29,326 nt of DNA from Pelagophyceae sp. CCMP2097 (GCA_026770575.1 MU657173.1:657223-686548), one strand, 5' to 3'; shown: positions 8,919 through 19,830, numbered from the stretch's first letter. Numbers and translations are program-made. The notes: a model not told the origin generated them from the sequence alone.

Positions 8919-10205
8919 TCAGCTCGATTTCGGCTGCATCGGCGCAGGCCGCATGGGGATGATGCAGCTCGTTTGCGCCATGTAGTGCAAATACTTCGGA
9001 TCGCCGCCCCACCTGAGTCAAAGAGGTCATCGCGACGCCTCTCGAGCATCCCTGCCGTGTGACCCCCCCTCGGATCCTCTCGACCGGCCCTCGTCTCGCG
9101 TAGAGGGCCCGTTATGCGTTTTCGGAAGAGTCCGCGCCGTTGTTCGCTTCTTCAGGCCGGCGCGCTCGACTAAAGGCACGCCGGAACCCTTCAGGAGAAG
9201 AAACGCGGTGAACAGCGGCGAGACGAGCGCGCCGTAGCGTTGCGTGGATTGCGCGCACAAAGCGGCTAGGGCGGCCCACATGGTCATCTCACCGAAATAG
9301 TTTGGGTGCCTGCTAAACGCCCAAAGTCCAGTGGTGATAAACTTGCCACGGTTCTTTTCATCACAGCGAAATACAAACTTTTCTGCGTCGGAGACTGCCT
9401 CGAGACCGAAACCCGCGAGCCAGGCACCCAGGCAAACAACGTCGAAGAGAGACAACGGCATCGAGTCTTCCGCTTCGTTGAGGAGCAGAATGGGCGCTTC
9501 CACGAGCACCACCCACAGCGCCTGGATGCACCATGCACCAAAGAAGGCCAGCCAGTGCAACTTGATTCGATCGAAGCGCTCGTCTCGCCCGTCTCGCTCG
9601 ATTCGCAGAAACAAAAACGAACCTATTTGATGATTGCCTTATTTGATGATTGCCTAAGGTGAATATAGATTCGTTCCAATCCTCGAGCGACGCACCGAGC
9701 CGCGTCATCCACAGCACCGCCGCCAGCGACGCCAGCGTCTGCCGCGCCGACCGCGCCGAGCCTAAATGGCGACGCGTCCACCGCGCCTCGAGGGCCGCGG
9801 CGTGGCCGCGTCCCGAGGGCAGTCTCTCCTCGGGACCGCTTGGGCTTTTGGCGGAGCCTCGGACCGTCTCGGGTCCACGAAAGGGGCCATCTATAGGGCC
9901 GTCTGCGCATCTCCTCGTTCCTCGGCTTTGTTCGGGCGCCGCTGCGTACCGTGTCGCATGAGGGCGGCCGAGACGACTGCGAAGTGCGTCGCGGAGCCGG
10001 AGAGGTCGTAGAAGCGCTCGGACTTGAACGGGAGGCCGTGAAATAGGTAAACCGCGAGTTGGATGCCCAGCGCCAGCCCCGCGTAGAACTGCAGCCCCAG
10101 CGCCACCGACGAACCGAAGAGCAGCGCCAGCGACACGCCGACGGTGACGCAGCCGCGCTTCATCAGCACACCGGGCGGCGTCGGCGCACCGTCCGCCTCC
10201 GCCAT
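8919..10205 (-). CDS. DUF1295 / steroid 5-alpha-reductase-like membrane protein
   Basis: Exons 10205-9950, 9761-9696, 9622-9148 and 9012-8919; 296 residues. The family (pfam DUF1295, related to 3-oxo-5-alpha-steroid dehydrogenases and isoprenylcysteine methyltransferases) consists of multi-pass membrane enzymes of mostly unknown substrate. Signatures: SERFYDLSGSATHF, WMTRLG joined to SFLFLRIERDGRDERFD, the core RHPNYFGEMTMW, and KK joined to WGGDPKYLHYM at the C-terminus. Several hydrophobic helices are visible (for example VGVSLALLFGSSVALGLQFY). Intron 3 (9147-9013) needs a GC donor to join LKK to WGGDP. Intron 2 (9695-9623) contains a 16-bp tandem duplication ending at its acceptor. Substrate unknown; the location is probably the endoplasmic reticulum or plastid membranes. 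Confidence 0.88.
9624..9655. repeat. 16-bp tandem duplication inside an intron
   Basis: TATTTGATGATTGCCT occurs twice back to back (9624-9639, 9640-9655). On the coding (minus) strand it forms the 3' half of DUF1295 intron 2 and ends at the TAG acceptor, so an alternative acceptor-like context is duplicated upstream. Confidence 0.9.
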
Positions 10206-10583
10206 CCCGCGGGACCCGACAATCGCACCGATACGGTCGATTCCCTCGATTCCGGCCGCGGCCGCGGCGGGGCCCCCCGATCGACTTAGGCGATATTTAC
10301 TTTAATTTAATCCGAGTCAATCAAACAGTCGGCGCGGAGGGCGGAGCGCGGGTGAAGGTGCGGATGAGAGAGTCGAAATCACGAGGAAGAACGGCGATCA
10401 TCTAACCATTCCAGCTGAACTAGAGCAGCGCGTNNNNNNNNNNNNNNNNNNNNNNNNNNNNNNNNAAGTGGTCCGCCCGTGACCGGTCGCCGCACTCGCC
10501 TTCCCGGAGCGCGCGCGAGTCGCACAGCTGGAGCCTGGTGTCCCGAAGGATGGTTTTTGACTTTATCATTACGTCCCCGGCGG
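10206..10583. other. intergenic with assembly gap
   Basis: Between the start of the DUF1295 gene and the stop of the GT77-like gene, both on the minus strand. It includes an AT-rich patch near 10296-10325 and the N run. No gene was seen. Confidence 0.6.
10434..10465. other. assembly gap (32 N)
   Basis: Thirty-two undetermined bases. They lie outside every gene model given here. Confidence 0.99.
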
Positions 10584-12077
10584 TTACGCGGCGAGTGGCC
10601 GCTGCACTTGCCGAAGCCATTTTCCGGGGTCCGATTCGTATACGTCGAGCCAGTCGTTTCGCAGGAACCAGGCGCCGTGGGTTTCGAGGATTGTATGCTT
10701 TGCCTGGAGGTTGAATCGTTTCAAGAAACGTGCAGCGCGTGGCGGCACGCACTCGGCCCGACTTGGCCGTGTAGCAGTGTTGCACGACGACGCCTTTGTC
10801 AAACGCAAACGTTTGCGGGCATCGGCGGACGAAGGCGTCGTGCGGGAGCCTGTGCGTACGGCGTCCGCAATCAGAGGGGGTCATCCCCCGGCAGTGCGCT
10901 CACAGCGCGACGCGGAGTTCGTCGCCGTCTACAAGGTGCGCGTCTGTGGACGTATCTGACTCGTCGGATTGTCCCGGACGAGGGCCCTCGGGGACGCACC
11001 GATGGTGGCGTTGCCAAGCGCGTCCGTCGACGAGCCGACGTACTGCATCAGCGACGGCCATTCGACGCCGACGTCGAAGAGGGCCTCGTTGAGCGCGCGC
11101 TGGTCGTCTCCGTGGACGACGACGCGCTGCACCTGCGACGTCGAATCCGCCGTTTCTCTGGCGTACGACCATGCCGGGACCCAAAGGATGCCGTCCGCGA
11201 CTGTTTGCACCGCCGCCGCCGTGGTCACCGACGCCGCTCCGCACCATGCGCCGCACGAGCGCCGACGTTGCATCGCCGCTCTTAAAGTGGACCTGCGCTT
11301 TGGCGTCCTCCGGCAAAGGGAGCGCCGCGGCGGACGCACCAGCCCCATGCACGCCGTGGTGCCCCAGAGCCTCGCCAAGTGCACCGGGAACGACCCCCGG
11401 CTGGCGACGATGTGCGAATTTGCGCGGTCGAAGAATGGCTGCGCGTCTTCGAACCAGACGGCGTCCGCATCAGACAGCGTCACATCGTACCCGGCGCCGA
11501 GGAGCGTCGCAAGCATGCGCACCTGCCGCCAAAGGTTCCCTGGGCCCCGCGCATGAAAAACGCACGCGCGCCGTCCAGATGGCCTTGTGCGTCTCCGCGG
11601 TGCAGCGCAAGCATTTCAGGCCCTTTGTCTGGAGAAAGTCCTGCAAAGGCTCGTCGAAGCACACGACGGCCTACGTCCATGTTCACGGGCGCGGTGTTTG
11701 CGTGTCGTACCCAGTTATGCGCGTCCGCGCGATCGACGGAGACTATCCAGTTGATTAGGACGTCAACATATTGCATGTTCGCTGACGTGAGGATGAGCCG
11801 TCCTACGGCCGCGTATAGGCCCCACTGCGCGGCACTCCGACGCGAGGCGCGCGGCCCGCCGCGCGCCGTCCCGCGAAAGGCCGCGCCCGGATAACGAACA
11901 CGCAGTGGATTGCATCACAGAAGACGCGCAGGATCCGGCAGCGGCGATCCGATACAAAGGCAACGCACGTCTCGCATCCGCCCGCTCCGCCGCGTGCTCC
12001 AGCAACTCCCGCGCGTCGAAGCCGTGCCGTGCGGCGGCGCCGCACGCCGCCAAAAGCAGCAGCGCCAGACTCGACAT
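10584..12077 (-). CDS. GT77-like nucleotide-diphospho-sugar transferase
   Basis: Nine exons: 12077-11969, 11802-11711, 11670-11566, 11522-11340, 11292-11233, 11132-11000, 10955-10904, 10849-10753, 10703-10584; 316 residues. The N-terminus is a signal peptide or anchor (MSSLALLLLAACGAAA), placing it in the secretory pathway. Family features in order: LILTSANMQYVDVLINW, AVVCFDEPLQDFL, then the donor-binding core AGYDVTLSDADAVWFEDAQ, VHGDDQRALNEALFDVGVEW, LPHDAFV, and the C-terminal HTILETHGAWFL. The SDAD motif corresponds to the metal-binding DxD of this family (nucleotide-diphospho-sugar transferase, GT77), which in plants and algae acts on cell-wall glycans; the acceptor here is unknown. All eight introns are GT-AG in my model; six are 40-54 nt long and the others are 100 and 166 nt. 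The 100-nt intron 5 is the least certain junction. Confidence 0.88.
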
Positions 12078-12379
12078 TCTGCGTCCCGAGCCAAGAAGTT
12101 TCGGAAAATGCTCCAAAAGATTTGTTCGAGTCCCTTCAAAAGATTTGTTCGAGTCCTGGTCGAGAAGAAGCCTCGGTCGGTCGTTTCCAAATTCCAGCTG
12201 CAGACGCGCGAAGCGGCGTCGCTTCGGGCTGTCCGCGCTGCGCGTTTCGCGGCCGCGCTGCTTCCGCTCGGCGGCCCCGCGTTAGCGTTACGGTGGCGTT
12301 TCTTTCAAAGGCGGAGCGACGAAGGGAGTCATCGCAGTCGCTGTCTTCCAGACCGGAGTCGCAGCCCATCAGCCGGTGG
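12078..12379. promoter_or_regulatory. head-to-head intergenic region with tandem repeat
   Basis: 302 bp between the divergent starts of the GT77-like gene and SYS1, probably a shared promoter. It contains the 20-mer CAAAAGATTTGTTCGAGTCC twice (12114-12133 and 12137-12156, spacing 23 bp), an A/T-richer element that could be a doubled protein-binding site. The binding role is inference only. Confidence 0.5.
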
Positions 12380-13476
12380 ATGCGCATCACCGACAGGATG
12401 AAGCAGAACGACGCCGTGCGTCGAACGCGCGGCAGCACAGCCCCCAACCGCCCGCTGGAGCGTCGGGGCCCGTGTGAGGCCGTCGAGGCGCTACCGTAGG
12501 TCCTGATCGTCCTCCAGATGATCTCGCTCCAGCGGCGCCCCGCGTCCGGCCAGACCGCCGAAGCGATAGAGCGCCCAAGCAAGTCCCGGACGAAGCGGCG
12601 GTCGCGGGCGCTTTGAGCGGGCGCTTTGAGCTGGCGTGGGCGCTTTCGCGGGCGCTATCGCGGGCGCTTCCGCCGTCGCGGCGCTTGCTCCGCGGCGGGG
12701 TCACCGGTCCCCGGCGCAGGTGTCTCTTCTACGCGGGCACGGGCGCGATGCTGGCGACGGCGCACGTGCTTTTTGGGACTTCTTTGTCGCTGGACGCCAT
12801 CTTCTCAACTTGCCTCAAACCGCGCTGGGCCGCGCGCCGCCGCGTCCCGGACCGAGAGGCTCGCACGCGCCGGGGTCGCGCCGCCGGCGCTGCCGCGCAT
12901 AACCCAACCCCTCTAAACCAGATCCTAACTCTAGGTGACAGGCGAGTTTACGCCGCTCCCACGCTCGGCTCTCTTTGTGGCCCTCTCGGACACGCGCCCC
13001 CCTAGGCTCGCACGTCGACGTCGGCGTCGTGCTCGCATCGGGCGTCGTCGGCGCGGCGCTGCTTGGGAGTGTCGTGGAGAAATCGAGGAAATGCCTCGAC
13101 TTTTCTCTCACGTTGTACGCAGTCCACGCAACAGCATGCCTCGCCTACTCGTCCTTCAACGCACCGACGGGCGTCTGGTGCGTCGCGCGGAGCCGGCGCA
13201 CCGCCGAAACGGAGGGCGTTGCACGAGAAGCGGCCCCTCGACTCTTTCTCGACTCTCTCATGACAAGAGTCTCGACTCTCGGATGAATATAGGTGGATCA
13301 CGCACATCTGCGCGCTCATCGTCATGATCGTTCTCGGTGCGGCACCCGGCGCAAAAGCCATTGATGATTGCAAACGTCGAATACGTTTTCCTCGCGCGCG
13401 GCCTTCGCAACGTTTCCTCGCAGGTGAATACGTGTGCTCACGGAGAGAGCTGCGCGACATCCCGCTCGTCGCGTGA
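12380..13476 (+). CDS. SYS1: SYS1 Golgi membrane protein
   Basis: Exons 12380-12415, 12500-12531, 12720-12811, 13006-13177, 13293-13336 and 13424-13476; 142 residues (human 156). SYS1 is a four-helix Golgi protein that recruits the Arf-like GTPase ARFRP1/Arl3. The order is VLIVLQMISLQ, CLFYAGTGAML, SLSLDAIF, then the diagnostic RKCLDFSLTLYAVH, VWWITHICALIVMIVLG and GEYVCSRRELRDIPL. Intron 2 (12532-12719) needs a GC donor to join LQ to CLFY. The third intron is the weak point: GC-AG from 12812 keeps phase but shortens the first loop by about ten residues, whereas a donor at 12859 would keep a loop-like LGRAPPRPGPRGSH but needs a one-base frame change. Two in-frame ATGs (12380, 12398) could serve as start. 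Confidence 0.87.
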
Positions 13477-13809
13477 CCGCGCGGCGAAAGCGCGACACCC
13501 CGCAAAGGCCCGCCCCGCGGAATCTCGTCGTGGTCTCACTAAATAAGCCTGAAGGCTTCCCGAATCTCCGCCCAGAGGCGGCGGCGCACCCGAGGGCGAT
13601 GTCAGTGTGCGTATAGTTTAATTTCAATGGGGCGCAACAGCCGAGCCTTCTCCGCCTCGCGCGGGGGCCTCGGGCGCCCCGCGTTAGGCCCGTTGGGCCC
13701 GTCCTTGCGGCGGGCGGTCCTCTTGAGCGGGAATGATTTCCTCAGCGGGCCTTCTGCGGTGTCGGCCGCCTTTGGCGGATTGGCCGCCGAAATGGCGCGC
13801 CGTTGGCGC
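13477..13809. other. convergent intergenic region
   Basis: 333 bp between the SYS1 and cytochrome c stop codons. No gene, RNA or repeat recognised; presumably overlapping 3' untranslated regions. Confidence 0.6.
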
Positions 13810-14423
13810 TTAGGCGCTGGCCTCGGAGAGGTACGCGATGAGGTCGTTGCGCTCGGCGGGCTTCTTCAGGCCGGCGAATACCATCTTCGTGCCCTTGATA
13901 TACTTCTTCGGGTTCTCGAGGTACTCGAACAGCGTCTCCTGGCCCCAGATGACGCCCGAGTCCTTGTTCGCTGCGGAGTAAGAGTACCCCTCGGCCAGGC
14001 CGGATTGGCGGCCGACGAGGCCCCAGAGGTTCGGGCCCTGCTTGTGCGGCGCGCCCGCCTCCATCGTGTGGCACCTAGGAAGAGGCGAATGAAGCCGACG
14101 GATCGAAAAAGGGACATGAGGCGGGCCGCGGGCGTCTCTCCGAGGTTCTCCTCTCCGCCTTTCGGGCCGGCATCGCTTCTCGACCGCGGCGAGTCACAGT
14201 GCGCGGCGGGCGCCCCGCGCCGACGCGTCGCATCGCCGCCGCCGCCGCCGCGCGAAAAAACGGCGATGTGGCACAGCTGATGACACACACATGATATACA
14301 GTTCCATAATGGACGCGGCGCCTCGCTGGCTGCACTTGGTCTTGAAGACCTTGGCACCTACACCGACGGCGTCGAGCGTCGCCGCGGCGGGGCGGCGCGG
14401 GACGCACCCTTAGCGGCAGACAT
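13810..14423 (-). CDS. CYC: cytochrome c
   Basis: Exons 14423-14408, 14357-14327 and 14074-13810; 103 residues, the usual size. It is the soluble electron carrier between complexes III and IV in the mitochondrial intermembrane space. The haem site CSQCH falls at residues 14-18 and the Met ligand at residue 80 (GTKMVFAG), the same numbering as vertebrate cytochrome c; [15 protein letters not shown] and [11 protein letters not shown] also match the family. The 252-nt intron 2 cuts the haem motif between CSQ and CH and can only be removed with a GC donor (CCA then GCGAGG), leaving little doubt about GC-AG splicing. An 8-bp repeat TGTGGCAC occurs at the acceptor and exactly 200 bp upstream within the intron. 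Head to head with the V-ATPase gene. Confidence 0.95.
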
Positions 14424-14707
14424 GGTTGTGAGGTGGACTTTGCGAGGAGTTGGAACTTGACACAGTCAGAAATTTCAATCGCTGGCAAGGAGAGAGAGAA
14501 GACCCTTTTTCGCCGCGGCGCATAAAGGCGCATGTGGGACGGCCCCGCGCGCCGGGGCGCCCCGGGAGCGCCTCCCGCCCCGACGCGCGCCGCGGAAAAC
14601 CCGTTAGCGAGAAAAAAGAGGCGGGGCCGCTCTATCTCCCTTCCCTGGCCACCAGAGACTGCCCATCGATCGGCGAAGCCTCTCGCGCTCTCCGCGCCGA
14701 TATCATC
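14424..14707. promoter_or_regulatory. head-to-head intergenic region, probable bidirectional promoter
   Basis: 284 bp separates the start codons of cytochrome c (minus) and V-ATPase subunit A (plus), two bioenergetic genes that could plausibly share control. No element was identified; the promoter role rests on position. Confidence 0.5.
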
Positions 14708-17311
14708 ATGTCGGACTGGAACGACGTCAAGGAGTCGGACTATGGCTACATCTTCAGGTATACACCAGCGCCGCGTCCGCGCGCGAGGGGCCGAGATCCG
14801 AGGTCAAAATTCCGTCCACTCGACCCGGACCGCCGGGCCCGCGGCGAGAGGCCGCCACCGGGGCATTTGGGCCGGCGAATTCGGCCGCCGCCGACGCTCG
14901 AGCCCGCGGCGGCCCTCACGGTTGAGAGCGGCCGCGCCTCGACCAAAGTCGAGGCGTGGCCTTTTTGTTATCCGCACGAGACTGAAACCCGGGGCCCGTG
15001 GGCGTCTGCGCTTCTTTTAGACTTTCGGAGATATGGACCGCCATCCCGAGCCCCCTCGGAGGCCGCGCGCTTCTGTTTCGTTGCGTAAAGCCCCGGCTGG
15101 GTTTATGGATCACGTAGGGTGTCCGGCCCGCTCGTGATTGCTGAGAACATGTCCGGCGCGGCCATGTACGAGCTCGTGCGCGTCGGCTACACCAAGCTCG
15201 TCGGCGAGATCATCAAGCTCGAGGGTGCGTGGCCGTCTCGTTGTAATGAAGGCGGAGGGCCGACCGCGGAGAAAAAGGCCACCGCCGTGCACATGTTTGC
15301 GTTTTTGGCGCTGTCGCGGCAAATGCGCCGGGGTCTTCGCAGGAGCGCAGGTGGTGACGCAGCCGGTGTAGGCGACACGGCGTCGCTGCAGGTCTACGAG
15401 GACACTTCCGGCCTCTGCGTCGGCGACCCCGTGCGAGACCGCGCCATTTGAGGCATCGTGGGACGGGCGGCTATGGTCTGGAGCAGCAGGGTACCGATGC
15501 GCCCCCCCATGGCGGCACGTACGTGAATAGGTGCTGCGCACGCGCAAGCCGCTGTCCGTCTGCCTGGGCCCGGGGATCATGGGTGAGATCTTCGACGGCA
15601 TCCAGCGGCCGCTGGAGACGATTGGCGAGGTGACTCAGGACGTGTTCATCCCGCGCGGCGTCGACGTGCCTTCCTTGAACGAGACGAAGACGTGGGAGTT
15701 TACTCCGGCTTTCAACGTCCGCGAGGGCTCTTTGATTACCGGTGGAGACGTCTTTGGCAGCGTGTACGAAAACGAGCTCGTCGTGGAGCACAAGATCATG
15801 GTCCCGCCGAACGTGTTTGGCAAAGTGGTGAAGATTTGGGGAGGTGGCACAGATGGGCACGACGCGTTCAACATCAACGAAACGATGCTTGAAGTCTACA
15901 ACGAGTCCACGCGCACGACGCACAACCTGAAACTGGCGCACTACTGGTGCGTGTTTGAATCGTCAAAACGTGCGAAGACACGCTTCATAGGCCAGTGCGC
16001 AAGCCGCGGCCCATCGTGCAAAAGCTGCCCGGCAACCGCGCTTTGACCACGGGCCTGCGCGTCGTCGACGCCATGTTCCCGTCCGTGCTCGGCGGCACCT
16101 GCGCCGTGCCCGGTGCCTTTGGCTGCGGCAAGACTGTGATTTCGCAGTCGATTTCCAAGTTTTCGAACTCCAACTGCGTCATCTACGTGGGCTGCGGCGA
16201 GCGCGGCAACGAAATGGCAGAGGTCCTCTGCGACTTCCCCGAGCTGACGACGACGATTGACGGCAAGGAAGTTGGCATCATGAAGCGCACCGCTTTGGTC
16301 GCCAACACGTCCAACATGCCGGTGGCGGCGCGCGAGGCCTCCATTTACACGGGCATCACGCTCGCCGAGTACTTCCGCGACCAGGGCAAGGACGTGGCCA
16401 TGATGGCCGACTCCACTTCACGCTGGGCGGAAGCTCTGCGCGAGATTTCCGGCCGCCTGGGAGAGATGCCCGCCGATTCGGGCTACCCGGCCTACCTCGG
16501 CGCGCGCCTGGCCGCGTTCTACGAGCGCGCCGGCCGCGCCGAGTGCATCGGGTCGCCCGGCCGCGAGGGCACGGTGACGATCATCGGCGCCGTCTCGCCC
16601 CCGGGCGGCGACTTCTCCGACCCTGTCACGGCGGCGACGCTGTCCATCGTGCAAGTCTTCTGGGGCCTGGACAAGAAGCTGGCGCAGCGCAAGCACTTTC
16701 CTTCGCTGAACTGGTTGATCTCGTATACCAAGTACATGCGCGTGCTGGAGCCGTTTTTCAACAACTACGACTCTACGTACTCTGCGGTCCGCAACAAGGC
16801 TCGCGAGATTCTGCAGACGGAAGACTCGTTGACGGAGATCGTGCAGCTCGTCGGCAAGGAGTCTTTGTCCGAAGATCAAAAGGTGGTCATGGAGGTTGCG
16901 AAGATCATCCGCGAAGATTTCCTGCAGCAAAACGCCTTCACGGACTACGACTTCACGTGCCCGCTCTGGAAGTCCGTGGGCATGCTCAAGTGCATCGTCA
17001 CCTTCTACAACGCCTGCCAAAAGGCTATCGCCGACTCGCCGCCCGACGCCAAGGTGAGCGCATGTTCTGATCCCAATCTGTTCCCCAAAGGGCCGCTCTC
17101 GCCTGGAACCGAAGCGTTCCGCCTCCCCGACGCCCGTCACCCGCTCCTTTAGGTGACGTGGGCGATGATCAAGACTGCGCAGTCGGAGATCATCCAGAAG
17201 ATTATCGACACCAAGTTCGTCGACCCGAAGGATCCCGAGGAGAAGAGCACCAAGTTCTACACGGACCTCACGAGCGAGATCGACGAGTCCTTCGCCAAGA
17301 TGCTCGAGTAG
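14708..17311 (+). CDS. ATP6V1A: V-type proton ATPase catalytic subunit A
   Basis: Exons 14708-14757, 15118-15224, 15372-15430, 15531-15946, 15991-17053 and 17153-17311; 617 residues, the normal length. Subunit A binds and hydrolyses ATP in the V1 sector that acidifies vacuoles and Golgi. Visible features: N-terminal barrel ([20 protein letters not shown]), [20 protein letters not shown], the subunit-A-specific insert ([20 protein letters not shown]), P-loop GAFGCGKT at about residues 252-259, [51 protein letters not shown] and [12 protein letters not shown]. All five introns are GT-AG with donors GTATAC, GTGCGT, GTGCGA, GTGCGT and GTGAGC. Intron 1 is the longest found here (360 nt), intron 4 only 44 nt. 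No key residue is missing. Confidence 0.97.
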
Positions 17312-17886
17312 AACCCGCCATGACCGCGCCGAAAGGAGCGCAATCACCGGCAAAGCTGAGACGGTCCTCGAGTCGGACCTCGCCGTGCAACTAAAGAGTC
17401 GCTTTAGAATCTTTCTCAAGGGAGCCCCTCGAGCAAGCCAGCGGGGCCCTCCTCTGGGTGTCCTAGAGTGTCTCCTCAGCAAGTCAGTGGGCCCTGTCGG
17501 CGCCATACTCTCGACCATTCACGCCAGCTGCTCTCCCCAGTCCCTCTATGGTCGCGGTCTCACTTACCGCCTCTGAGCCTCCCGTGGCGTCCGGCAGCGA
17601 GGCGTGTGCTCTCAGCCCTTTGGACCCCGGGGCGGTTCCTTGCTGCGGAGACGGGTACGGATGTCGACATGTCTACGCGGACGGAGCGTCTGCCGGCAGA
17701 CGCACCGACGCGGCTCACTCGATGACGACGTCCCAGCAGCGGCCGCGAGGCAGGCGCCGCCTCGAGAGAACGCCAACGCCCCGTGCATCTCGTGGAGGCT
17801 TCCAAGGACTTTCTGATCCACTTCCTGATCCACTCGCAAAGGCGCGCGAGGTGGGTTCTTTGACATTGAATCTTGAATTCGCGTGG
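17312..17886. other. convergent intergenic region
   Basis: 575 bp between the V-ATPase and MFS stop codons. An imperfect repeat occurs at about 17430-17450 and 17473-17492 (AGCAAGCCAGCGGGGCCCT versus AGCAAGTCAGTGGGCCCT). The frames crossing it lack conserved motifs. No RNA gene was seen. Confidence 0.55.
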
Positions 17887-19586
17887 TTATCGTCGCCTTG
17901 TGGCCGGCGTGCCGTGGGCGGCGAAGAGCGCTGCTGATGCGGCTGTTGATAGGGCGAGGGCGCCCATGGCTTCTCGAGGCCCGTAGGCGTCGGCGCAGGC
18001 GCCGAGGAGCACTGGCGCGGCCACAAAACCCACATCTCCGCATGACCGGAAGAGCGCCGTCGATGCGCCGCGCTGGGCTTCGGGAGAAAGAGCGGCGGCG
18101 TACGCGGGCAGGACCGGGCCGCGGGCAGCGGTGCACAAGGACCAGAGGGCCTACCCGGTGCGATGGTCACTTCTAATCGGTCCGATGCCGCGAAGCGACT
18201 CTGTCTTCCCCGTGTCTCGACGGGCGGGGCGCGGCGCCGCGCGACGGAGGCGAGGAAGAGGTCGTGCTGAGACCATTCTCCAGGCGCCACGGTTCCGGCA
18301 TCGACGACGGAAACGTAGCCGCAGAGCGCCACCGCAACGGCGCACCCCAGCAGCGACGGGACGGTGATGGCGCGCGCGGGAACGCGGTCCGCGAGCCACG
18401 CCGCGGGAGCCACCTGAAACGTCGGTCCGCACCGTCTGTCAACGCGAGGAGGAGCCCCTTTCTGTTTGTTTTAGGATGAGCCTATCCGCGCAAGGAGTTT
18501 CCCTTTGGAGGCTTCGACGCACGGCTGCGAGGTCGACGAGTGCGGTGGCGCCGAAGAGCATGCCGATGTGACTTGGGGAATAGTCAAAAACGTTTGCGGC
18601 AAGGATCGCCAACACAAGATTGCGGCCACCTTGTCGTAAAGCAAACGTCGAGGCGTGCGCCACGCCCGCCGCCACCAAACGACGGTCGCCGAAGAAAAAG
18701 TGCGGCGGCGCCGCGTGCGCTGGGGTCGCCATCTCCGGAGCGACCGTCTCCTTGGCGACCGTCTCCGGCTCGCCAACGTCGGGTTTGGACTCTGCGAGCG
18801 ATATGTGCGCGTGGGCCGCCGACACCGCGGCGAGCGCGGCGACTGCGACGAAGGGCGCGCGGAGCGAGATTTCGGCGGCGAGGCCGCCCACGACAGGTCC
18901 TAAAGAGACTCCGAAGAGCATGGCCGCTTGATTGGCGCCCAGGTATCGGGCGACTTTGGACCTTGGCGCAATGTCGTTGAGGTAAACTTGCGCGGCACCA
19001 AGATATGCGGCGTTGCCTAAACCCACGACGGCCCTCGCGCAGATGAACGAGTTCATCTCCGGCGCCAGCGCCGTCGCCAGCGTCCCCGCCGCCGAGAGCC
19101 CCGCGCCGACCACAAGGAGAGGTTTCCTCCCGAACTTGTCTGCCGCGAGGCCGACGGGCACGTTTGCCGCGAGTCTAGCGAGACCAAAAGCAGAGAGCGC
19201 GACGCCAACGACGGAGGCGGAAGCGCCGAGGTCGGCGGCGAGGAGCGGGATGATCGGGACGGAGATGCCCTGGCCGAGCAGCAACGCCGCCTACGAAACC
19301 GGTCGGCCGGGCCGGAGGCTGCAGGCTGGACGCCGCTGGGCACCGTCGACCCGCAGACGGCGAGGAGGCGCGAGTCTCGGCAGACCACGCCGAACAAGGA
19401 GTCGTCCTTTGCCGATTCGCCGTCGTCCTTTGCCGATTCGCCGTCGTCGCGCCGCCGCCGCACGAGGCCGGCGTGCAGCAGCGCGTTGTGGGGGGGGGCG
19501 CAGCGGAGCCGCGACGCGGTCGGCGGTCCGCAGCGAAAGGGCTGGCCGCTCCGGGCGCAGCTTCGCAGCTGCGGCCACATGCCCAC
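17887..19586 (-). CDS. MFS transporter, tandem copy A
   Basis: Exons 19586-19344, 19290-18523, 18413-18243 and 18150-17887; about 481 residues. It is a major facilitator superfamily permease of the drug:H+ antiporter-like type (12 helices expected). MFS motif A is present as GLAADKFGRKPLL after LARLAANVPV; RAVVGLGNAAYLGAAQVYL and STALFRSCGDVGFVAAPVLLG match the paralogue next door. The central loop is acidic (KPDVGEPETVAKETVAPEM). The N-terminal part before LLAVCGST holds a doubled GESAKDD heptad coded by a 21-bp repeat, and its true start is uncertain. Intron 3 (18242-18151) needs a GC donor to join LASV to ALWSLCTA; copy B has this exon unbroken. Substrate unknown. Confidence 0.87.
19398..19442. 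repeat. 21-bp tandem repeat coding a heptad
   Basis: TCGTCCTTTGCCGATTCGCCG occurs twice in a row inside exon 1 of MFS copy A and encodes GESAKDD twice on the minus strand, upstream of the first membrane helix. Confidence 0.85.
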
Positions 19587-19830
19587 GCTGGGGGGCGCTC
19601 ACCGAGTGGGCCCACCTCCAGGGCTCCTGCAGTCACCCAACGAGCGTACGTGAGCTATCGCCAAAGAAGTTTCGGAGAAGGGACTTTGTTTAGATATCAT
19701 GTTCAAATCCAACGCGGCGCCCCCGAGTCGGCAGATTGCAAAAAAGCGACGTGTTCAAATGCGTGCGAGGGAGCGCGTCTCGCGGCCCCTGGCTCGTTTG
19801 GTCGCGGTGGTCGTCGGGTCGTCGGGCGGC

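Noticed and set aside
16418..17518. 366-residue minus-strand open frame
   Set aside because: Antisense shadow of V-ATPase subunit A, whose sequence is conserved along its length.
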